DNA of 64,000 nt from Streptomyces griseocarneus (lineage in GTDB: Bacteria > Actinomycetota > Actinomycetes > Streptomycetales > Streptomycetaceae): positions 359,677 through 423,676 of the forward strand of contig PENC01000005.1 in assembly GCA_003674045.1 (NCBI GenBank), read 5' to 3'. Of this stretch, positions 1 through 8,353 are shown in pieces. Position 1 is the first letter of the stretch. Each line of letters begins with the position of its first letter. Below the pieces are notes generated by a model. The model saw only the letters and a list, made by a program, of their open reading frames with translations, made no database searches and was not told where the DNA came from. Position numbers and translations under genes: made by a program.

Positions 1-1719
1 AGCGGAGGCGGAGGCGGCGGGAACGGCGGCGGCAAGGACGAAGGGCCCGGCGCGGACAAGAACAAGGCGTCGAACTACTCGATCGGTACCAAGGCGGACT
101 CCACCGGCCCCGCCCCCGAGGTGCCCGGCGCCAAGAAGGGCGGCACCGTCGGCGTCCTCCAGCGCGACGCCTTCCAGCACCTGGACCCGGGGCAGATCTA
201 CTACAGCGACATGCTCGCCAACCAGATGCTCTACAACCGCTCGCTGACCTCGTACAAATTCGACGACCAGGGCAAGGTGAAGCTCGTCGGCGACCTCGCC
301 ACCGACGCGGGCGCGTCCTCCGACGGCGGGAAGACCTGGACGTTCACCCTCAAGGACGGGATCAGGTTCGAGGACGGCTCGCCGATCACCTCGCAGGACG
401 TCCGCTGGGGCATCGAGCGGCTCTACGCCTCCTTCGAGACAGAGGGCCCGCAGTACATCCCGCAGTGGCTCTCCGGGGACGGGACCGCCTTCCGCAAGGC
501 GCTGCCGGACGGCCCGTACAAGGGCAAGCACCTGCCGTCCTCGGTGCTGGACACCCCGGACGACAAGACGATCGTCTTCCACTTCCTGGCCCCGCACGCC
601 GACGCCCCCTTCGCGACGGCGATGCCCAACATCGGCCCGGTCAAGGCCGCCAAGGACACCCAGCAGAAGTACGACAACGCACCCTTCTCCACCGGCCCCT
701 ACAAGGTCGCCGACTACAAGAACGGCAAGTCGCTGACGCTGGTGCGCAACGACCAGTGGGACCCGAAGACGGACCCCATCCGGCACCAGTACGCGGACCG
801 GTTCGAGATCAGCGTCGGCCACCAGTTCCCCGACTCCACCCGCCGCTTCCTCGCCGACCAGGGCAGCGACAAGAACACCATGTCGTACACCAACGCCGTG
901 GCCCCCGAGATGACCCAGAAGGTCCTCGACCAGCCGGACACCAAGTCCCGCCGCTTCCTGGAGATCCAGCCGTACGTCGACTACATCAGCTTCAACATGG
1001 ACCGGCTGAAGGACGTGAAGGTCCGCAAGGCCCTCGCGTACGCGATGCCCAACGGGCAGATCCTCCAGCAGATGGGCGGCGCGCCCGCGGGCACGATCGC
1101 CACCAACTACCTCTCCCCCGCGATGGACGGCTACAAGCCCACCGACCCGTACGGCAAGAAGGCCAAGCCCGCCGGTGACACCGACAGGGCCCGGCAGCTG
1201 CTCAAGGAGGCGGGCAAGGAGGGCCAGGAGATCGTCTTCGCCTATGCGAACACGGACACCTGGCAGAAGGTCGCCGTGGTCATCACCCAGGCCCTGGAAC
1301 GGGCGGGGTTCAAGGTACAGAAGAAGGAGATCGACGCCAACACCTACCGGTCGGCGATCGCCGAGGTGAAGAACAAGTTCGACATCTACCGCTCGTCGTG
1401 GGGCGCGGACTGGCCCGTCTCCTCGACCGTGGTGCCCCCGCTCTTCGACGGACGTCAGATCGCGGACGGCGGCCAGAACTACGGGCACCTCGACGACCCC
1501 GCGGTCAACAAGGAGATCGACCGGATCAACGCGATCCCGGACGTGAAGAAGGCCGCGCCCGAGTGGCAGAAGCTCGCCGACAAGATCTTCACGGACGACG
1601 TGCCGGGCGTGCCGACCTTCTACAACAACCAGTTCTCGCTGTGGGGCTCGAACCTCGGCGGGGTCCGCTACCAGCCGGTCTACGGCGTCGCCGACCCGAC
1701 GGGCGTCTACGTCAAGTGA
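1..1719 (+). CDS. Peptide ABC transporter substrate-binding lipoprotein (family 5), 5' truncated by window
   Basis: Extracytoplasmic solute-binding protein of the DppA/OppA class (SBP_bac_5), which captures peptides and delivers them to the membrane permeases encoded downstream. The reading frame is open from base 1, so the true start, signal peptide and lipobox lie left of the window. The first visible residues are a Gly-rich linker (a run of glycines, then GKDEGPG), typical of the stretch after the lipidated cysteine in Streptomyces lipoproteins. The folded domain begins at about residue 45. Family-5 features include NGPY-like FSTGPYKV and the conserved YISFNMDR and VRKALAYA stretches. The permease gene starts 62 bp downstream. 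By gene order it resembles BldKB, but that is an inference. Confidence 0.9.
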   Translation, partial: SGGGGGGNGGGKDEGPGADKNKASNYSIGTKADSTGPAPEVPGAKKGGTVGVLQRDAFQHLDPGQIYYSDMLANQMLYNRSLTSYKFDDQGKVKLVGDLATDAGASSDGGKTWTFTLKDGIRFEDGSPITSQDVRWGIERLYASFETEGPQYIPQWLSGDGTAFRKALPDGPYKGKHLPSSVLDTPDDKTIVFHFLAPHADAPFATAMPNIGPVKAAKDTQQKYDNAPFSTGPYKVADYKNGKSLTLVRNDQWDPKTDPIRHQYADRFEISVGHQFPDSTRRFLADQGSDKNTMSYTNAVAPEMTQKVLDQPDTKSRRFLEIQPYVDYISFNMDRLKDVKVRKALAYAMPNGQILQQMGGAPAGTIATNYLSPAMDGYKPTDPYGKKAKPAGDTDRARQLLKEAGKEGQEIVFAYANTDTWQKVAVVITQALERAGFKVQKKEIDANTYRSAIAEVKNKFDIYRSSWGADWPVSSTVVPPLFDGRQIADGGQNYGHLDDPAVNKEIDRINAIPDVKKAAPEWQKLADKIFTDDVPGVPTFYNNQFSLWGSNLGGVRYQPVYGVADPTGVYVK

Positions 1720-1781
1720 CAGCCGGCATCCGACACGTCACGTGACACCCGGCGCGTGACAGGGGACCGGGAGGACGGCCC

Positions 1782-2759
1782 ATGCTTCGCTTCCTCGCCC
1801 GCCGCTCGCTCGGCGCGCTCGTCATCATCCTGCTGATCAGCGCGATCACCTTTCTGCTGTTCTTCGCGCTGCCCTCGCAGCCGGCCCTGATGTCCTGCGG
1901 CAAGAACTGCACCCCGGACGCCATCGCCGTCATCAACAAGAACCTCGGCCTCGACCAGCCGGTGCCCGTGCAGTACTGGCACTACATGACGGGCATCTTC
2001 ATGGGCCGCGACTTCTCCGTGGGCCACTGCCCGGCGCCCTGCTTCGGCTACTCCTTCTCCAATCAGCAGCCGGTCTGGGGCACGATCGTGGACCGTTTCC
2101 CGACGACCCTGTCGATCACACTCGGCGGCGCGGCCGCCTTCCTCGTCGTGGGCGTCGGCATCGGCATGCTCGCCGCCGCCTTCCGGGGCACCTGGGTCGA
2201 CAAGTTCTTCAGCTCGCTGTCGCTGGTGGGCAACGCCCTCCAGATCTATTTCGTGGGGGTCGTCGCGCTCGCCGTCCTCGTCAGCGGACTGCACTGGATG
2301 GACAACCCCGCCTATTACCCCATCACCCGGAACCCCGGGAAATGGTTCATGGGGATGCTCATCCCCTGGCTGGTGCTCTCCATCATCTTCATCGCCAACT
2401 ACAGCAGGATGACGCGTTCGCAGATGATCGAGCAGCTGGGAGAGGACCACGTACGCACCGCGAAAGCCAAGGGGCTCTCGCGTCGGACCGTCTTCTTCCG
2501 CTATGCCTGGCGGGGGGCGATGGCGCCGATCGTCACCATCTTCGGCATCGATCTGGGCTCGCTCTTCGGCGGGGCGATCATCACGGAATTCACCTTCAGC
2601 CTGCACGGCCTGGGCCGGCTCGCGGTGTCCTCGGTGAACGAGACGGATCTGCCGACGCTGATGGCGGTGATGCTGGTCGGCTGCACGGCGATCGTGGTGG
2701 CGAACATCGTGGTGGACGCGGCATACGCACTCATCGACCCGCGCGTACGGCTCGCCTGA
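1782..2759 (+). CDS. Peptide ABC transporter permease (DppB/OppB type)
   Basis: Integral membrane subunit of a peptide importer. The N-terminal helix after MLRFLARRSLGALV, the about six hydrophobic segments and the cytoplasmic EAA-like loop (DHVRTAKAKGLSRRTVFFRY, near residue 220) are those of BPD_transp_1 proteins of the DppB class. At 325 residues it has the usual length. Two Cys-rich patches (SCGKNC near 45, GHCPAPC near 85) lie in the predicted extracellular loop and are uncommon in DppB. A GGGAGG ribosome site precedes the ATG. The expected partner permease (DppC) is not found between this gene and the ATPase gene downstream. A dispersed hairpin repeat sits there instead. Confidence 0.93.
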   Translation: MLRFLARRSLGALVIILLISAITFLLFFALPSQPALMSCGKNCTPDAIAVINKNLGLDQPVPVQYWHYMTGIFMGRDFSVGHCPAPCFGYSFSNQQPVWGTIVDRFPTTLSITLGGAAAFLVVGVGIGMLAAAFRGTWVDKFFSSLSLVGNALQIYFVGVVALAVLVSGLHWMDNPAYYPITRNPGKWFMGMLIPWLVLSIIFIANYSRMTRSQMIEQLGEDHVRTAKAKGLSRRTVFFRYAWRGAMAPIVTIFGIDLGSLFGGAIITEFTFSLHGLGRLAVSSVNETDLPTLMAVMLVGCTAIVVANIVVDAAYALIDPRVRLA

Positions 2760-2803
2760 CCGGCGGGGCGCCCGGACAGCGGGTCGGCAGCGTCGATCGG
2801 CGC

Positions 2804-2860
2804 CTGCGGGCCGGTGGGGGCTGGTCGCGCAGTTCCCCGCGCCCCTTGCGGGGCGCGGCA
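2804..2860 (-). repeat. Dispersed Streptomyces intergenic repeat, copy 1 (reverse orientation)
   Basis: Copy of a family built on GGGGCGCGGGGAACTGCGCG followed by a C-rich tail. Three further copies start at 24887, 33412 and 36838. All four lie between genes. This copy is inverted relative to the others and includes a GCGCCCCGCAAGGGGCGC hairpin. It occupies the place where a second permease gene would be expected. Confidence 0.8.
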
Positions 2861-2886
2861 CTTCTACAAGATCGCTCAGGAGAAAA

Positions 2887-3915
2887 ATGGCCACAACCCC
2901 GGATGCCTTTCTCACCGTACGGGACCTCTCCGTGCGCTTCCGTACCGAGGACGGCGTCGTGCGGGCCGTCGACCGGGTCGGCTTCGAGCTGGAGCGCGGA
3001 CGCACGCTCGGCATCGTCGGCGAGTCCGGCTCCGGGAAATCCGTCACCAGCCTCTCCGTCCTCGGACTGCACGACCCGCGCCACACCGAGATCGAGGGCG
3101 AGATAACGCTCGACGGCCAGGTATTGACCAGCGCCCCGGAATCCGTGCTGGAGAAGCTGCGCGGCAACAAGATGGCGATGGTCTTCCAGGACTCGCTCAC
3201 CGCGCTCTCCCCCTACTACACGGTGGGCCGCCAGATAGCCGAGCCGTTCCGCAAGCACACCGGGGCGTCGCGGCGCGAGGCCCGGCAGCGCGCGGTCGAG
3301 ATGCTCGACAAGGTCGGCATCCCCAACGCGCGGCTCCGCGTCGACGACTACCCGCACCAGTTCTCCGGCGGCATGCGGCAGCGCGCGATGATCGCCATGG
3401 CCCTCGTCTGCGACCCCGAGCTGCTGATCGCCGACGAGCCGACGACGGCCCTCGACGTGACCGTGCAGGCGCAGATCCTCGACCTGCTCATGGACCTCCA
3501 GCAGCAGACCGGCTCCGCGATCGTGCTCATCACCCACGACCTGGGCGTCGTCGCCCACACCGTGGACGAGCTGCTGGTGATGTACGCGGGCCGGGTCGTC
3601 GAGCGCGGCACCGTCGACGAGGTGCTGCGCGCGCCCCGGCACCCGTACACCTGGGGCCTGCTGGGCTCGATGCCGCGCCTGGAGTCGGACGTCGACGAGC
3701 CCCTCGTCCCCATCCCCGGCAGCCCGCCGAGCCTGCTGTCACCCCCGCCCGGCTGCCCCTTCCACCCGCGCTGCGCGTACGCGGCCGAGGTGCCCGACGA
3801 CCGCTGCCGCACGGAACGCCCCGAGCTCCGGCCGGGCCGGGCCGCCGCCTGCCACCTGCCGAGGGATCGCCAACAGGCCGTCTTCACCGAGCAGATCGCC
3901 CCGCGACTGAGCTGA
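2887..3915 (+). CDS. Peptide ABC transporter ATP-binding protein (DppD/OppD type)
   Basis: Cytoplasmic ATPase that powers peptide import. It carries Walker A (GESGSGKS, about residue 40), the Q-loop region (MVFQDSLTALSP), signature FSGGMRQR, Walker B LLIADEPTTALDV and the switch histidine ITHD. The C-terminal oligo_HPY region has the CPFHPRC...C cysteine pattern, as in ATPases of nickel/peptide importers. At 342 residues it has normal length. ATG is preceded by CAGGAG. It lies 127 bp after the permease gene and 12 bp before the second ATPase gene, which will be co-transcribed. It pairs with the following gene as a heterodimer. Confidence 0.95.
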   Translation: MATTPDAFLTVRDLSVRFRTEDGVVRAVDRVGFELERGRTLGIVGESGSGKSVTSLSVLGLHDPRHTEIEGEITLDGQVLTSAPESVLEKLRGNKMAMVFQDSLTALSPYYTVGRQIAEPFRKHTGASRREARQRAVEMLDKVGIPNARLRVDDYPHQFSGGMRQRAMIAMALVCDPELLIADEPTTALDVTVQAQILDLLMDLQQQTGSAIVLITHDLGVVAHTVDELLVMYAGRVVERGTVDEVLRAPRHPYTWGLLGSMPRLESDVDEPLVPIPGSPPSLLSPPPGCPFHPRCAYAAEVPDDRCRTERPELRPGRAAACHLPRDRQQAVFTEQIAPRLS

Positions 3916-3927
3916 GGAGTTGTCCCC

Positions 3928-4938
3928 ATGAGTGACACGGTGTCGCGGGGCGAGCCGCTGCTCGTCGCCGAGGGCCTGACCAAACACTTCCCCGTCATGG
4001 GCGGCTTCCCGTTCCGACGCCGGGTCGGTGCCGTACAGGCCGTGGACAAGATCGACCTGACCGTACGGGCAGGCGAGAGCTTCGGCCTCGTCGGCGAGTC
4101 GGGCTGCGGCAAGTCCACCACCGGCCGGCTCCTCACCCGCCTCCTGGAACCCACTGCGGGCCGCATCAGCTACCGCGGCCGCGACATCACCCATGCCCGC
4201 CGCACGGAGCTCGCCCCCATCCGCTCCGAGATCCAGATGATCTTCCAGGACCCGTACTCGTCACTGAACCCGAGACAGACGGTGGGCCGCATCATCTCCG
4301 GCCCCATGGAAATCAACGACATCCGGCCGGCGGGCGGGAGGGAGGCGCGCGTCCGCGAACTCCTCGAAATCGTCGGCCTCAACCCCGAGCACTACAACCG
4401 CTTCCCCCACGAATTCTCGGGCGGCCAGCGGCAACGTATTGGTGTGGCCCGCGCTTTGGCCCTGGAACCGAGGCTGGTGGTGGCGGACGAACCGGTCTCC
4501 GCGCTGGACGTCTCGATCCAAGCGCAAGTGGTGAACCTGCTGCGGTCGCTACAGCGGGACCTGGGCATCGCGTTCCTTTTCATCGCCCATGACTTGGCCG
4601 TGGTACGGCATTTCTCGCAGCGGGTGGCGGTGATGTACCTGGGGAAAATCGTGGAGACGGGATCGCGGGACGACATCTACCGCAGCCCGCGCCACCCGTA
4701 CACACACGCGCTTCTGTCGGCGGTCCCGGAAGGCGTGACGGCTTCGCCGTCCCCCAGACGGGAACGCATCCGCCTGACGGGCGACGTCCCGTCCCCCATC
4801 CTCCCGCCGTCGGGCTGCCGCTTCCGCACACGGTGTTGGAAGGCGACGGATCTGTGCGCGGCGGAGGAGCCGCCGCTGGCACAGGTGGACGGCAGCTCGG
4901 GGTCACATTTGACGGCTTGCCACTTCCCGGAGCCGTGA
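3928..4938 (+). CDS. Peptide ABC transporter ATP-binding protein (DppF/OppF type)
   Basis: Second nucleotide-binding subunit of the same importer. It has Walker A GESGCGKST, signature FSGGQRQRIGVARAL, Walker B LVVADEPVSALDV, switch IAHD and a C-terminal oligo_HPY region (SGCRFRTRCWKA). Of 336 residues; the pairing SGGMRQR (upstream gene) with SGGQRQR (this gene) is the usual D/F division. GAGGAG lies 10 bp before the ATG. It is the last gene of this operon. I see no clear hairpin terminator in the 110 bp that follow. Confidence 0.95.
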   Translation: MSDTVSRGEPLLVAEGLTKHFPVMGGFPFRRRVGAVQAVDKIDLTVRAGESFGLVGESGCGKSTTGRLLTRLLEPTAGRISYRGRDITHARRTELAPIRSEIQMIFQDPYSSLNPRQTVGRIISGPMEINDIRPAGGREARVRELLEIVGLNPEHYNRFPHEFSGGQRQRIGVARALALEPRLVVADEPVSALDVSIQAQVVNLLRSLQRDLGIAFLFIAHDLAVVRHFSQRVAVMYLGKIVETGSRDDIYRSPRHPYTHALLSAVPEGVTASPSPRRERIRLTGDVPSPILPPSGCRFRTRCWKATDLCAAEEPPLAQVDGSSGSHLTACHFPEP

Positions 4939-5051
4939 CAGTAGGATTCCGGCCACTTACCCCCGCATCCCGACGGAATACGACCCTGGTCAACTCGCCC
5001 ACGCCGTCGCTACCTTCACCTCATTCACCATCTGCCACAAATTGGAGCTGA

Positions 5052-5270
5052 ATGATGCGACGCCGCCTGATTTCCCTCGCACTGCTGGGTTCCGCCCTCA
5101 CGGGCCTGGGCCTCGCGGGCGCCGGAACCGCCTCGGCCGCCCCGGCCACCGTCTCCGGCATCCAGTACGTGAGTCCCCAGGAGTGCGTGGCGGGGGGCGG
5201 CCAGATCACCTTCCACTACATCTTCCTCGGCTGCAGCGGCGGCAAGTACGACGGCTACCGCATAGGCTGA
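5052..5270 (+). CDS. Small secreted protein, function unknown
   Basis: A 72-residue protein with a clear Sec signal peptide: positive start (MMRRR), a Leu/Ala-rich core and an AxA-type cleavage site (TASA-A) near residue 30. The mature part is only about 42 residues and has two cysteines (EC near 45, GC near 60) that could form one disulfide, plus a Gly-rich aromatic tail. A TGGAGC ribosome site precedes the start, and ATG at 5055 is an equally good start. No family recognised. It ends 1 bp before the convergent DUF397 gene. Confidence 0.7.
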   Translation: MMRRRLISLALLGSALTGLGLAGAGTASAAPATVSGIQYVSPQECVAGGGQITFHYIFLGCSGGKYDGYRIG

Positions 5271-5271
5271 G

Positions 5272-5493
5272 CTACGCGCCTCGCACGCCGCCTCTGACGC
5301 CGGTCACGAAGGTGGACCAGGCACCCGTCGGCATGGAGAGCGCGGGGCCGCCACCGGCCTTGCTGTCCCGGATGGGGACGGCGCCGGACAACAACACGAG
5401 GCTGCGGGCGACCTCCACGCAGTTGCCACCGGTTCCGCCGCTGTAGCTGGACTTGGTCCACTCAACGCCGGATATGGCGGGTGCATTGCTCAT
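5272..5493 (-). CDS. DUF397 domain protein (copy 1)
   Basis: Small DUF397 protein of 73 residues with the hallmark W-x-KSSYSGG-x-GG-x-CVEV near the N-terminus, then VPIRDSK and a GPALSMPTGAWSTFV tail. DUF397 proteins are usually encoded beside an XRE regulator with a DUF5753 domain and are thought to act with it. This copy lies 100 bp after a second DUF397 gene and shares long near-identical DNA with it (VRDSK...GPALS...PTGAWS region), so the two arose by tandem duplication. ATG at 5493 fits the family better than the in-frame start 30 bp upstream. Confidence 0.85.
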   Translation of the reverse strand: MSNAPAISGVEWTKSSYSGGTGGNCVEVARSLVLLSGAVPIRDSKAGGGPALSMPTGAWSTFVTGVRGGVRGA

Positions 5494-5593
5494 TTCGGTA
5501 GCCCCTCCATCACCTATGACCAATCACCCGCACTGTCGCAGCTTTCACGCCAAGAGCCCCGGCCCGCCGACAACAGGCCAGGGCTCTTACGCT

Positions 5594-5806
5594 TTACTGC
5601 CCCTCTCTGACGCTGGTCACGAATGAGGACCAGGCACCCGTCGGTATGGAGAGGGCGGGCCCGCCATCGGACTTACTGTCCCGGACGGGGACGGCGCCGG
5701 ATGGCGATGCGAGGCTGCGGGCGGCCTCCACGCACTGGCCGCCGGTTCCGCCGCTGTAGCTCGACTTCTCCCATATCGCAGAAGGGAAGTCCGGAACGGT
5801 GCTCAT
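5594..5806 (-). CDS. DUF397 domain protein (copy 2)
   Basis: A 70-residue DUF397 protein (WEKSSYSGGTGGQCVEAA, VPVRDSK, GPALSIPTGAWSSFV). AAGGAGATC lies just before its ATG, inside the end of the XRE gene, so translation is probably coupled to it. The upstream XRE frame stays open through the first 134 bp of this gene instead of stopping at the usual start/stop overlap. The partner of the XRE regulator is most likely this protein. Confidence 0.87.
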   Translation of the reverse strand: MSTVPDFPSAIWEKSSYSGGTGGQCVEAARSLASPSGAVPVRDSKSDGGPALSIPTGAWSSFVTSVREGQ

Positions 5807-6635
5807 GAGTGATCTCCTTGAGGATTTCGCGAATCAGTTCCTTGGACCGCTCGGGCGACAGCGCGTCAGCACGTAGCCGGTCATAGACGTCCTGCGCCTC
5901 TGTGACGGCAGAGGGCGTCTCGTCCACCTTCGAGTGATGCCGAATCTCTTCGTACAAGACAGTAGGGCCGCCGTCCCGAGGAGTCAGCAAGGTGAAGGGC
6001 AAGTGCGCAGCCGACGCACCCACCGCGCTCGGAAGTACCTGGACGGTGACAGTTGGGGCCTCAGCCTCTGCCAGCAGGTGCTCAAGCTGCTCCCCCATCG
6101 TCGCCGCGCCGCCAACGATCATACGTAGCGTGGCCTCCATGAGGACCACCCAAAGGCGTGGGGGAGTTGCACGCTCTATCACACCGTGTCGAGCCAACCG
6201 GGACTCTACGCGCGCCCTGATCTGCGCTGATCCCTCCCGTGGGTACGCTGCACGGAAGGTGGCTTCCGCGTACGCGGGCGTCTGCAGCATCCCCATGATG
6301 AACGTCGTCGAAAAGTCCTCGATGACCGCAGCCTGACGCTCAAGGTTGATGTACGGCACGAACCACTCCGGATGACCACCATCCGCAATCCTGCGGTGCA
6401 GCCGGAGGAAATACCCGGAGGTTCCGAAGAAGCGGTCGCATCCCTCGGCGAAGAGCTCCGACCCGAGCGTGTGCCCCTTCTCCACTTTGCACACGTACGG
6501 AGCCTTGTAACCGGTCGCCACCGCCAGCTCCTCCTGCGTCGCACCCGCATGCTCCCGGGCGAACTTCACTTCGGCCCCGTAGAAGGACGGACCATCCTTC
6601 ATCCCTTCGGACACACTCAACTCCCGTGTTTCCAC
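5673..6635 (-). CDS. XRE-family transcriptional regulator with DUF5753 domain
   Basis: DNA-binding regulator. An N-terminal helix-turn-helix spans about residues 20-75 (AREHAGATQEELAVATGY, VCKVEKG) and is followed by a DUF5753 domain (ILQTP-like MGMLQTPAYAEATFRA near 125; R-x-R...R; VQVLP near 220). These regulators pair with DUF397 proteins in Streptomyces, some in morphogenesis and antibiotic control. At 320 residues it is about 35 longer than usual. Its last 44 residues are read from the DUF397 gene in another frame and look like low-complexity Arg-rich noise, so the native stop was probably lost by a small indel just before the DUF397 start. Confidence 0.9.
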   Translation of the reverse strand: METRELSVSEGMKDGPSFYGAEVKFAREHAGATQEELAVATGYKAPYVCKVEKGHTLGSELFAEGCDRFFGTSGYFLRLHRRIADGGHPEWFVPYINLERQAAVIEDFSTTFIMGMLQTPAYAEATFRAAYPREGSAQIRARVESRLARHGVIERATPPRLWVVLMEATLRMIVGGAATMGEQLEHLLAEAEAPTVTVQVLPSAVGASAAHLPFTLLTPRDGGPTVLYEEIRHHSKVDETPSAVTEAQDVYDRLRADALSPERSKELIREILKEITHEHRSGLPFCDMGEVELQRRNRRPVRGGRPQPRIAIRRRPRPGQ

Positions 6636-6748
6636 TGCTGCTTGGAAACATCAAAGCACTGTTCACCGTGCCCGTGCCGCGCAAACCTTGGCTTCCTGCA
6701 AGGGAGTTGCCCGCCCGACCAGGGTGGAACACATGAAGGATCGAACGG

Positions 6749-6997
6749 ATGAACAGCACCCCCCAGCCCCCGTGGGTACCCAACATCGGCGACCTCGCCG
6801 TCGACACCTCGTCCGCCCGCGCCCTCGTCGGCGAGGTCATCGGATGGGACGGCACCGAGCTGATCCTGCGCCCCCTGAGCCGCAACGGAAAGCCGTGGCA
6901 CACCAGCAGCTACCGTCCCGCCGAGCTGCGCGAAAAACTGCGCGCCAAGCTGGCGGAGGTCAACCGCCGGCATCTCCTCCAGCAGGACACCCACTGA
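6749..6997 (+). CDS. Small actinobacterial protein of unknown function (82 aa)
   Basis: An 82-residue soluble protein with a Pro-rich start (PQPPWVPNIGDLAVD), a beta-rich centre (GEVIGWDGTELILRPL) and a charged C-terminal helix (RPAELREKLRAKLAEVNRR). Small proteins of this pattern are commonly divergent from XRE/DUF397 loci in Streptomyces. The name of the family escapes me. It starts 113 bp from the divergent XRE gene and overlaps the next gene by one base (TGATG), so the two are translationally coupled. Confidence 0.7.
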   Translation: MNSTPQPPWVPNIGDLAVDTSSARALVGEVIGWDGTELILRPLSRNGKPWHTSSYRPAELREKLRAKLAEVNRRHLLQQDTH

Positions 6998-7209
6998 TGA
7001 ACGGCGAGGTGATCTCGCTCCCCCTCTCGTCCGGCCCCGGGGCCGTGGTCGTCGGCGGCGTCACCGACCGGTGCGGCATGTGCGTACGGCTGCGCACCGA
7101 GCGATACGCCGCGTGGGCCGCGCGCGACTACCTCCGGGAGATTGCGGCCCGCCATCACTGGTTCGCCCGCTACGAGAAGGCCCATCAGGACCCCGGAGAA
7201 GAGTTCTAG
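6997..7209 (+). CDS. Small hypothetical protein coupled to the preceding gene
   Basis: A 70-residue protein (MNGEVISLPLSSGPGAVVVG...). Its ATG overlaps the previous stop codon. It holds one CGMC pair (near residue 28), which might bind metal, and a basic/aromatic helix (YAAWAARDYLREIAARHHWFARYE) near the C-terminus. No family recognised. The overlap and codon usage support expression. Confidence 0.65.
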   Translation: MNGEVISLPLSSGPGAVVVGGVTDRCGMCVRLRTERYAAWAARDYLREIAARHHWFARYEKAHQDPGEEF

Positions 7210-7466
7210 CAGTTCCACATCAGGCAACGTTCGCCCTGTAACGTCACCGGAAACTCGTCGAAATAGTCCACCGGACGCGGTCGGTAATGACCCTTTCCCG
7301 GCCCCGGAAGGGCACTTGGGCGGGCACGGGGCCGGAGTCCGGAGTGGGTGCCTCCCGGTCTGCTCCCGGCCTCGCAGCAGGGCACTCCAGTCGTCACGAA
7401 ACACCGCCTGACCTGGCCTTTCACCTCCCTCGCTCTTACGATCGAACTCGGTCGAAGGGAGGCCGG

Positions 7467-8285
7467 ATGGACCGGACCGTACGCACCGTCGAGGATGTTC
7501 TCGCGCTCCTGGACGGGCTGTTCACAACTGAATCCGAGGTCGGCCGCTTGGCGACCGGCGACGGCAAGGACTTCTGGGACCGCTTCTACGCCGACCGGTC
7601 AAGGCCGGTCCCGTTCTTCCCGCCGAAGCCGGACGAGAACCTGGCCGCCTACCTGGGCCAGGGCCTGATCGCCCCCGGCCGGGCCCTGGACCTGGGGTGC
7701 GGGCCGGGCCGCAATGCCCTGTACCTCGCCTCGAACGGCTTCGAGGTGGACGCCGTCGACCTCTCCCCCACCGCCGTCGCCTGGGCCGAGGACCGGGCTC
7801 ACGAGGCCGGAGTCGACGTCCGCTTCCTGTGCGGTGACGCTTTCGCCCTCTCCGCCATCGAGTTGAGCGGCCCGTACGACCTGGTCGTCGACTCGGGGTG
7901 CTTCCACCACCTGCCGCCGCACCGCCGCGTCAGCTACCTGGCTCTCCTCGACCGCGTCCTGGCCCCCGGCGGTCATCTCGCGCTCACTTGCTTCGCTGCC
8001 GGCGAGGGGGGAATGGGGACGGAGCTCGCCGACGCGGACCTCTACCGTGAACGCGAGTTGCAGGGCGGCCTCGCCTACACACCCGAATCGCTGCGCTGGA
8101 TCTTCTCCGACCTGGTGCAGGTCGAACTGCGCCGCATGCGGGAGGAGCCACCCGAGTCGGCACTCTTCGGCATGCCGTTCCTGTGGACCGCGTTGTTCCG
8201 TCGGGCCGCGCCCTCTGCCGCAGCAGGCGACGTTCACCTGTCGTCGCCCTCTCGGCAACCAGAGGGATGGGCTGCAACCCTGTAG
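7467..8285 (+). CDS. Class I SAM-dependent methyltransferase
   Basis: A 272-residue Rossmann-fold methyltransferase. Motif I is ALDLGCGPGRNALYLA (about residue 73), with the acidic end of beta-2 at VDAVDLSP, motif II-like FLCGDAFAL and post-motif GCFHHLPPHRR. The GRNALYLA and FHHLPPHRR pattern resembles the thiopurine/tellurite-resistance (TehB-like) group, so a small-molecule or toxic-oxyanion substrate is possible but unproven. AAGGGAGG lies before the chosen ATG; longer in-frame versions lack a ribosome site. The last about 35 residues are Ser/Pro/Ala-rich and probably disordered. Confidence 0.88.
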   Translation: MDRTVRTVEDVLALLDGLFTTESEVGRLATGDGKDFWDRFYADRSRPVPFFPPKPDENLAAYLGQGLIAPGRALDLGCGPGRNALYLASNGFEVDAVDLSPTAVAWAEDRAHEAGVDVRFLCGDAFALSAIELSGPYDLVVDSGCFHHLPPHRRVSYLALLDRVLAPGGHLALTCFAAGEGGMGTELADADLYRERELQGGLAYTPESLRWIFSDLVQVELRRMREEPPESALFGMPFLWTALFRRAAPSAAAGDVHLSSPSRQPEGWAATL

Positions 8286-8353
8286 CCGACACGGGCAGCC
8301 TCCTCTACTCGCTACTCGGAGGAGTATCCGCCCCGGACGGGAGGAGACGGCAC

